From Amphibalanus amphitrite (Eukaryota > Arthropoda > Thecostraca > Balanomorpha > Balanidae): 64,000 bases of DNA. Every line of letters starts with the position of its first letter. Within the stretch, counting starts at the first letter, position 1. The DNA lies in the NCBI RefSeq assembly GCF_019059575.1, contig NW_024881854.1, positions 372,001-436,000 on the forward strand. The letters are read 5' to 3'. Below, piece by piece: positions 56,700 to 64,000 of the stretch. The notes below the pieces were generated by a model. It saw nothing but the letters and a program-made list of their open reading frames with translations, was not told where the DNA came from and made no database searches. The translations under genes were made by a program, and so were the position numbers.

Positions 56700-57860
56700 A
56701 TCAAAGGCTCGGCTCAAGAGTGTCCTGCCGACCAGCTTATGCGCAACCCTTTCTGTCCGCAGAACGTCGCCTGCGACTCCCGCACGCCGTTTGCCCCGGC
56801 CGTCCGTACTGGTCTTCGCGCTGCGAGCCGCGCTGGAGTTCGCGGCGGCGTCGTGGAGCTCCCATCGGGACGGCGTGTGATGCCCGCGTCGAGCTTATAA
56901 GCCGTGAGCTTCGATTGGCGGCTCACGCGGTCACCAGCTGTATGTACAGCCTCGGCCCCGACGACCCCGCTAATGGCCGAGACCGGCATACCCCCGGCAT
57001 GGGTCCGCTGTCCGGCGCAGCGCTGGCCGCCCGCATGCTATGCTACTTTTGGCTGTATCGCTGCCCAGCGGGAGCGCGCTCCACGCTGCGGAAGAGGTAC
57101 ACGTTGCGACCCGACTGAGGACTGCAACCGGATGGTGACACGTCGGCCTCTGCGCCCTGGCCGGGGCAGGCGTGACCGACGTCACAGTGGAGGAACGCCC
57201 AAACAAGACCAGCCCACCGTCGGAGCAGCATGGAAATATCATGTTCTGCCTGGACGTCGGACCCGGCGGCCGCAGTGCACCTGCACACGTGCGGAGAGGG
57301 GCGCTGGAGGCTACTCTGGAGCTTCTGCCATTCCGCGGCGCGACTGCTGGCAAAACGGCGGCGATTGAGGCGGTTGGGAACAGCTGCAGCAATGGTGATG
57401 GCGGTGATGGCGACATGGCGGTTTGGGACTTCATCTCAGCGCGGCCGCCGCCCAGGCGCCGCTGCGCCCGGCTGCTCAGCCACCTACCGGATGGCGGGGT
57501 GGCCCTTACGGCCCTCACGCCCGTTCGGTCTGCGCCCACGTTGTGGGGTGGCGGTCGCGGGGTTAGCGGCGTTGGACTTCGTCCTTTATCCAGACTGCAC
57601 CGTACCATTTGAACGGATGGATCTGCCAAGAAAGATGACATCCAAGGCGGCTATGAGGCGATCACAAAGCTTCACCAAGAGCTTCTCCTTCATGGGGCCG
57701 GCCGGCCGTTAAGTCGCAACACCGGCTGCCGAGTGCCAACAGCTGCGTGCGCTGGCGCCGACGCGTTGTGGGCCGCGCTGCTGACGCCCAAGCTGCGATA
57801 TCAACCATCTATGAATAAGTGGCAGCGGTGGCGGCTTGTCAGTTGTTAACGTGCCTTAAC
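56700..57860. other. GC-rich segment with overlapping open frames, no recognised gene
   Basis: Composition jumps to very high GC with long open frames on both strands (for example 57230-57712 plus and 56970-57641 minus). Neither shows a domain I recognise. The plus frame ends with a plausible basic segment (MTSKAAMRRSQSFTKSF), so a decayed or multi-exon gene is possible. Long frames are also expected by chance in such GC-rich DNA. Confidence 0.25.
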
Positions 57861-58099
57861 AGACGTTGCGAATAGCCCGCGTTGGAATCGCATGGTTGGG
57901 AACACAACGCAAGTAAAAATGGGCTTCCTTGATGAACCTACTTTTTAAGCATTGTAGCCTTTGTAATTTTGGATGTTTTGCTGTAGATATTATTTTCTAC
58001 ATATATACTATATAGGCACTCACGTGCTTTAAATCGCGCAATGCAATTGAACCATGGTAAAGACAATAATAAATGAACTGAGAGCTGACATGCCCCATG

Positions 58100-58138
58100 C
58101 TTTGTGTGTGTATGTGTGTGTGTGTGTGTTTTTTTTTT
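58100..58138. repeat. (GT)n microsatellite with T-run
   Basis: An interrupted GT dinucleotide run followed by poly-T. No coding meaning. Confidence 0.85.
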
Positions 58139-58404
58139 GGCGAGTCGATAAAAGTGGTTTTGGACACTGGATGAGTTTTTAGGGGTGTGGTGAGGGGGGA
58201 TGTAATTCCACAGACATTCTGTCAGATTCACTAATGCAGTAGGTCTGTGCGGTGTTTAGTTATCGGAGCATTCTTTGAAAGTCGTGAATAGGGCCACCGA
58301 GTACCTAAAGCCGTGATATTCCCCCACAAAAACTTCTTTTAAATAACCGGGGATAGGTACATGGCAGAGTAAATGCTATTACGAACGCCTATCACAATGC
58401 TGAG

Positions 58405-58596
58405 CGAATAGGAAAATCCATAGATGGAGAATTGTGCCGCGTTACGGGTGCTCGGGCGCACCCAATCCACCGTTACCCCAGCGGTGACCTTGACCCGCAT
58501 CGTCTGTCTCGGCTCCAAAGCCAAACCGGCGTGGAATTGGGAGCGTTCGAGCACTCATGGTCCAGCGCAATTCTCCACCTAAATCCATTCCTGATA
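58405..58596. repeat. Imperfect inverted repeat, MITE-like
   Basis: 'aggaaaatccatagatggag' near 58409 and the segment 58560-58594 are imperfect reverse complements around GGAGAATTG/CAATTCTCC. Boundaries and TSD are unclear. Confidence 0.45.
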
Positions 58597-58639
58597 CACA
58601 TTTGCTTGCTCATAGTCATGTAACCCCGGTAAATTCACC

Positions 58640-59140
58640 CAACTTTCATATTGGTCGCTCCATAGACAGATGGCCACAGAGATCAACTTAAAAGGCCATT
58701 GTTGCATTCATTTAGTGGAGATCATTAAAGAGCCGTGACAGGCCACAAGTTGCGTGACATCATACGTGTAACGACCAATGACGACGGCCTGCAAAACCCA
58801 ATGGAAGCGGCTAGCAGCGTGCAATAAAACAGGGCGCTGCTTTCTAAATGTCTGTCGTGCGCCATAAATGAATATATTCTTTGTAGCCTGGCAACTCAGT
58901 ATCTTTTTTTAACTATTGTACTAGTATTTAATAATTTCATAATTTTATAATTGTGCTTACGCTTTATGTTGATATTAGTGATAAATCCTTAGATAAAGTA
59001 AATCGATGTGATATTTAATAGAAAAATAGCAAACTAACGCACCATTCATTCGAAAGCTGGGGAACCTACTAAAAAGAACTACTAAAATTCCTGAGGAACT
59101 TAAGGATCAAATGGGGATTAAATAGATGCCTGCTATTCCG
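58640..59140. other. AT-rich spacer upstream of the Mab-21 promoter
   Basis: No supported gene or repeat. Composition changes sharply to GC-rich at about 59195. Confidence 0.35.
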
Positions 59141-59194
59141 TCGTGAAAACGGCCTTTGTAATGAATAGATCGGCGCAGGTATCACCTCTAGTGT

Positions 59195-59440
59195 GTGGCC
59201 CCGCGCCGGCCCGGCTCGTCTCTGTGCTGGCCGTGACGCCGGCAGCCGGAGGTGGCCGCCGGCCGGCTCCAGTCGGCGCCGCGCGCCTGTCGCTGCCGGC
59301 GGCCGGCGGCTCTTATCGGGGCCGCCGCCGGCGGTCGGTATATCAGCAGCGGCGCCGGCCGGCACCGGCCAGTCCGCTTGTGACAGTGCCACAGTGACTG
59401 TGTGATTTGCTACTTGCTAGTGACCCCTTACAGCAACAAG
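59195..59440 (+). promoter_or_regulatory. CpG-rich promoter and 5' UTR of the Mab-21-like gene
   Basis: The segment is GC-rich with many CpGs and GCCGGC repeats. A TATA-like GGTATATCAG lies at 59338-59347, about 95 bp before the chosen ATG, so a start site near 59370 would leave a short 5' UTR. The ATG at 59441 has A-rich context (caacaagATG). The TSS is inferred, not seen. Confidence 0.45.
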
Positions 59441-61575
59441 ATGTCTAACATCCTTGACGCCATCTCTGCCCTCAGGCTGGAGCAGGGGAGGAGGCTGGTG
59501 GGGACTCTGAGCCCCGCGGTGCAGCAGCTGGTGGCGAGGTGCGGGTCGGCGGCCCATCTGGTCGCCGACACGCTGCTGGTGGTGAAGGACCTGGTGAGGA
59601 ACCACGGCCCGGGACGACAGGCCCACATCACCAGCCAGGAGGTCGGTGACGCCGTCGATGATCTGGTGCGCCGCCCTCTGCTGTCGGCGCTGGCGGAGGT
59701 CGGGGCCGCCGCCGCCGCCCGGTGTCGTCACTGCCAGCCCCGTCAGCCGCTCCGGCTGACGGGGCTGGCAGGTCACCTGTACAGGTCACCTGTAACAGGT
59801 CGGGGAGCTGGGCTGAGGGGCTACATGACCTTACCATGGGTAAGGAGAGCACGTCAGACTACGACATTATGTTGGAGTTTGACGGCCCCTTCCGCTGGGC
59901 GACGCCGGGCGCGGAGCCGGCCGACATCGAGCCGCAGTCTGCGCCGCAGCTGTGGGCTCGGCCGACCGACAACGCCGGCTTCGTGACGCTGCACTGGGTG
60001 CAGACGGCCCGGTGCGGCCACGAAGAGCCGCTGGAGGCGCTGCCGGCCGACTCCGTCCGTCGGATGATGCTGAACTTCTGCCGGGTCAGCATGGATGGTG
60101 AGATCACCCCCACCGGCCCGGCAGTCAACGTCAAGTCTGATGATAAAGACGGCGGCATGGACTACGTCTTCTGCCTGCTGGTGCGCGGCTGGTGGCCCGC
60201 GCCAGGCTGGCCCGACGGCGCCCCCTGGGACACCAGTTTCGGGGTCCACCTGGTGCCCACCGGCCGGCCGGGCAGTAAGACGGAGTCTATTGAGTACCGC
60301 ATCTCGCTGTCTCGGGCGGAGCTGCTGGCCGTCCGTCAGCTCTGCCCGGGGCTGCGGGCTGCGGTTAGAGCCCTAAAGGCCATTAAAAACATCCTAAAGG
60401 AGAGCGGGGTAGCCATCGGCGACTTAAAGTCGTACTTCATGAAGACGGCGGCGCTCTGGCTGGCCCAGGAGCCGCACGGTGGACCGCGGACGGGCGTCAC
60501 GGACGGCGTCCACCGGCTCCTGGACTGGCTGGAGCGGCGCCTCGATGAAGAATGGCTGCCCTGCTTCTTCTACCCGGCCATTAACGTGGCGGCGGAGCTG
60601 ACCGCGGACCAGCGGCAGGCCATCATCGGCTCCCTCCGGCTGGTGAGGGAGCACCTGACACCCCTTCTGATGGCCTGCTGTGAGAAGCGGTGGTCCCTGA
60701 ACACACTGCTGGAGGGGCGGCCGACGGAGCCGCTCTCAGAGCGCCAGCTGCGGCTCCGTCTGGGACGGACGCTCCTCCGGCGGGCTATGTGGGAAGGTAT
60801 TAGGCTCCGCCCCACGGCTCCCTGCTGGGAGAGTTGGTGGAGTTGGTCCATCCCCTGCCTGGCCCGCGCGGCCCCCCGCCTGCTCCAGTGGTTCCACCAC
60901 AGGTGGTCGGGGACACACTACCAGCAGTGTTACCTGTTCATGACCTGGAGCGTGGTGGACCCGGCGGACCTGGCGGACGGCGAGCCGGTGACGTCACCGG
61001 TCGGTGACGTCGTCACGCTCGACGTGACGCCGCTCACCCGGCTCCTCACCGACTCCGACCTGGCGTACCTGCTGGGTGAGCCGGCCGCGGTGGCCGCCTG
61101 GTGTCGCCGGGAGCGGCCGGCCGGCCTGACCGCCGAGCCGGACACGCCGCGGGGCCGGGCCGAGCTGCTGCTGCGGCCCGAGCTGCAGCTGCGGGCCCTC
61201 GGTGAGGCCGTGCCGCGGAAGAGGGACTGGTGGCGAGAGGAGGACCGGAAGGAGAAGGAGGACTGGGAGGGGAACTTCCGACCACCGGACACCTACCAGC
61301 AGTGCCGGGAGGAGTTGGAGGAGGACCTCAGCTGTGACCTGCAGTACACACTCCGTGTCAGACTACCAGAGATGGACGGCCCGACGGTGGTCGCCACGGC
61401 CGGCCTCTGGCGCCGGAGGCTGCAGCAGCTGCTGTCCGGTGACCGGCTGCGCGCGGCCTACGACGCGGCCGTCGGCCGGTGGCCGGACCGGTGGCAGTTG
61501 CTGCAGCATTACCTGGCGGAGGACGACAAACAAGGTAAGTCCGCCGCCGGCGCCGCCGCGCGGGTTTCGCTTTAG
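59441..61575 (+). CDS. Mab-21 domain protein (cGAS-like receptor family), frame broken at 59731-59771
   Basis: The N-terminal frame (59441-59730) is helical. The nucleotidyltransferase core follows in another frame: GSW near residue 108, then DYDIM (126-130), the paired acidic metal-binding motif, and a third likely acidic residue in MDYVF near residue 227 (numbering after excluding the hairpin). 'FYPAINVA' and 'SYFMKTAALW' match the Mab-21 helical half. The frames are separated by a perfect 41-bp hairpin; removing exactly those bases restores one frame of about 684 codons, long for the family owing to a C-terminal extension. A consensus donor CAAG|gtaagt at 61534/61535 suggests splicing onward; otherwise the frame stops at 61573-61575, just before AATAAA. 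Active members make cyclic-nucleotide signals in innate immunity; activity here is inference. Confidence 0.75.
59731..59771. repeat. Perfect 41-bp hairpin inside the Mab-21 coding region
   Basis: Arms 59731-59749 and 59753-59771 are exact reverse complements around a CTC loop. It lies exactly where the reading frame shifts, and its length is 2 modulo 3. Directly after it, ACCTGTACAGGT forms another palindrome. It could be a real palindromic duplication, a tiny mobile insertion, or an assembly error. Confidence 0.85.
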
Positions 61576-61593
61576 CAACCGAGTTACTGACTG

Positions 61594-61599
61594 AATAAA
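61594..61599 (+). terminator. AATAAA polyadenylation signal
   Basis: It lies 19 bp after the in-frame TAG at 61573-61575. It could serve a short isoform that reads through the consensus splice donor at 61535. Confidence 0.4.
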
Positions 61600-61631
61600 T
61601 GCTATTTAGAAACACAGGCAAAAGCAAACGG

Positions 61632-61705
61632 GTGACCCCGGCCGCGAACCCGCAACCCTAGGGTCGGGAGACGACTGCGCTGACTATTACGCCACGCAGC
61701 CACTT
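61632..61705 (-). tRNA. tRNA-like sequence (tRNA pseudogene or SINE head)
   Basis: On the minus strand there is an A-box-like TGGCGTAATAG and a B-box-like GGTTCGCGGCC at tRNA spacing, with a partial acceptor pairing (GTGGCTG/..GGTCAC) and a D-arm-like GCG..CGC. The anticodon arm is imperfect. More likely a tRNA-derived SINE head or pseudogene than a working tRNA. Confidence 0.4.
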
Positions 61706-61785
61706 CGAGAAGGTCGATTTATTAGTTTGTTATAATGAAAAGTGGATTATTCTCCGTCTGGCGCCTCCCCCTCCCCGCTGACACA

Positions 61786-62286
<501 letters not shown>

Positions 62287-62910
62287 TTAACCTTCCAGGC
62301 GGTGGGGAGGGCATTTTTTTGCCCCCCCCCCTTAGTTTTTTTTTGATATATCTCGAGAACCACTGCGCCGATCGCAACCAAACTTTCAGTACCTTCCCGA
62401 GAGTAGCTAGCATACATGGTGACCAAAACAAAATTCCAAAGGTTATCATAGGTTGGCCGCTAATGACGTCGGAGTGACGTTATTTCTGCCATTTTCGACC
62501 CAAAAAAGGTTTCGCGGGAAGAGCTGGCAGGCCTACAGCTTTAGAGATATATAAAAATCTTTCGACATAAAAGGTGTGGAATCAAAAGGGCTACAAAACT
62601 GCTATTTCGGTTTTTCGATATTTTTGGATTTTGACCCCCTAAAATCAAAAAAATATATTTTTTGAATATATTAGCCGAAAAAACCAAAAAGTTTTTTGAA
62701 TTTCGAAAAAACGGAATATATGTGATAGTCCTTACCGTTTTCTATCTACATACCATTTTTGAGATCGATACCTCTTTTTTGGCCAACTTATAGCGAAAAA
62801 AAAAACTTCAAAATTGATGACGTTTAATTTTCAAACTCAATTTTTAGCAATTCTAGACCTCGTAGCGCAAAACAAAGACCACCATTAGACTCCCCGTGAC
62901 AAGCTGCATC
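62287..62910. mobile_element. TTAA element, tip CCAGGCGGTGGGG, interrupted by an LTR element
   Basis: It begins TTAACCTTCCAGGCGGTGG with a G-run/'catttttttg'/C-run hairpin and the phrase 'tctcgagaaccactgcgcc'. 62460-62910 matches the AT-rich interior seen at 14500-15000 (reverse) and 49735-49850. It stops at the LTR; its other half should lie beyond the window. Confidence 0.75.
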
Positions 62911-63163
62911 TGTTACGGGCGGCTGTGACCGCCCGTTGTGGCATGCCTGGCGCCGCCCGTGGCGCCTCCCCGGCTGGCCGCGCCCGGCGCCGCCCCTGCC
63001 GCGTGGCCCTCGGGCGGGGTCGAGGGCTGGCGCTGGCTGGGCGGTCGGCGGCCCGGGAGAGGCAGGGAGACCGTGGTTACGAGCGGTTGGCTCTGTGGTT
63101 CTTGTTTGGGCCTCTGCCGATAATACAGTAAAGCATCGAGTCTGAGTGTGTTCAGCTCCCGCA
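62911..63163 (+). mobile_element. 5' LTR of a retrotransposon
   Basis: It starts TGTTACGGG within interrupted TTAA-element sequence and probably ends CCCGCA at 63163 (TG...CA). A hairpin CGGGCGG/CCGCCCG sits at its start. A primer-binding-like TGGCGCGGTCGG follows at 63169. The pair LTR is outside the window, so boundaries are inferred. Confidence 0.6.
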
Positions 63164-63409
63164 ATATTTGGCGCGGTCGGTAGGACTGCAGAAGACGACA
63201 AAGGGTGAGTTCATTAATTTCATTTGATGATATTTATTGAAATTTAGTTCATGAATGTTGATTGTCGTAACTAGTCTGTGCTCGACAAAAAGCGGGCGGT
63301 TTGCTCGAAAATAGAACGCCGATATTTTCTGTTCTGAGGGGAACGTTAGGAATAAGGCGGTCCGCCTGGGTGCAGTTTTGAATAATTTGGTGAATTGTTT
63401 CCGCTGGCC

Positions 63410-64000
63410 ATGGATTTCAACGACACTATTTTGGTATCGCGAACCCCTCGTTTTGCGGGTATAGAGACAGATGATTGGGAGCGGTGGATATCTCGTTTCG
63501 AGTCGTTAACGGTGGGACTCGGAGACGTTGAGCGAGTTAAGCGGCTGTTGCCTCTGCTGGATGGCGTCGCACTCGATTATGCGCATTCGCTGTATCAGGG
63601 TGACAGTTCGTACTCTGAGATAAAGTCAGGACTTGGGGTCCGGTTTGGTCGGTTAATCGAGCCCTTACAGGCGCAGGCCGAGCTGGGGCGCGCCTCCCAG
63701 TCGCCGGGGGAATCAGCTGAGAGCTTCGCTGACCGTATTAAGAGACTGGGGCGGGCTGCGTTCCCTCATTCTACCGGTCCGTCAGGGGAGGGAAAAGGTC
63801 CTGAGGAAACGTATGCAGAGAGGGCGTTCGTGATGAAAACCCTGACGAGTCGGTTCATATGTGGACTTCGGGATGAGTGGCTCCAGACGAAACTGTGCCA
63901 CCGTAATCCTGAGTCACTGTCTGCGGCTGTAGCGGTGATCCGAGAGCTGCATAAACGCCAGGAGGTCGTCCAGGCGGTACGCGCTGCTAACCCATCGACG
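63410..64000 (+). CDS. LTR retrotransposon gag (partial, runs off the window)
   Basis: ATG at 63410 opens 197 codons without a stop to the last base. The frame starts about 240 bp after the primer-binding-like site, as expected for a gag leader. It resembles capsid regions of Ty3/gypsy-type Gag: a 'WERWISRFE' segment, a 'LLPLLDGVALDYA' helix, then helices with 'AELGRASQSPGESAESFADR'. The C-terminal helix 'VIRELHKRQE' would precede a nucleocapsid not seen here. The family is inferred from this pattern; pol is not in the window. Confidence 0.7.
   Translation, partial: MDFNDTILVSRTPRFAGIETDDWERWISRFESLTVGLGDVERVKRLLPLLDGVALDYAHSLYQGDSSYSEIKSGLGVRFGRLIEPLQAQAELGRASQSPGESAESFADRIKRLGRAAFPHSTGPSGEGKGPEETYAERAFVMKTLTSRFICGLRDEWLQTKLCHRNPESLSAAVAVIRELHKRQEVVQAVRAANPST

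Noticed and set aside
56970-57641. 223-codon minus-strand frame as a gene
   Set aside because: Low-complexity Pro/Arg/Ser composition in GC-rich DNA, with equally long frames on the other strand and no domain.
59722-59724. GTG at 59722 as the start of the Mab-21 protein
   Set aside because: It lies next to the hairpin; the ATG at 59441 has good context, a helical N-terminus and a promoter upstream.

Overview
The window looks like a piece of a repeat-choked animal genome, most likely an invertebrate. There are spliced genes with GT-AG introns, a Mab-21/cGAS-like protein, a SAMD3-like protein, an APE-type LINE, the start of an LTR retrotransposon, and many hAT-like and TTAA-specific DNA elements. 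A crustacean or other marine invertebrate would fit, but the sequence alone does not fix the species. I saw no prokaryotic, organellar or viral gene cluster.

Layout. 1-8.5 kb: a four-exon stretch of a SAMD3-like gene (2004-8503, 5' exons not found) whose introns are filled with hAT elements and a CACGTG-rich repeat. 8.5-12.4 kb: two fold-back MITEs, a TGACTCA-saturated hAT MITE, a CRE-bearing 68-bp tandem repeat and relics. 13-62 kb: a set of elements inserted into one another, readable from target-site duplications (TSDs). Three long nests dominate: 15038-25541 (hAT), 28710-40055 (TTAA element > hAT > GGGGAGAG elements > TTAA elements) and 42451-54157 (GGGGAGAG element > TTAA elements and a LINE). 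59.3-61.6 kb: a Mab-21-domain (cGAS-like) gene with a CpG-rich promoter. 61.6-64 kb: a tRNA-like head, an AC microsatellite, another TTAA element, and an LTR plus the first 197 codons of gag running off the edge.

The most unusual content is a superfamily of non-coding TTAA elements of about 0.85-1.55 kb. At least a dozen families have different tip sequences but one shared plan. Each has TTAA-CCC ends, then a G-run/short palindrome/C-run hairpin; many also have a GC-rich stem-loop near one end. One tip is often present twice at one end only. The interior is packed with AGGTCA/TGACCT hexamers (nuclear-receptor half-sites), and a conserved central inverted module is shared between families. None encodes a transposase here. 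A sister family (27621-28475, 40698-41552) has the same plan but a TTAT/ATAA TSD. Exact insertions are proven internally by empty sites in related copies: one inside a sister element, one inside an otherwise intact LINE reading frame, several inside GGGGAGAG elements.
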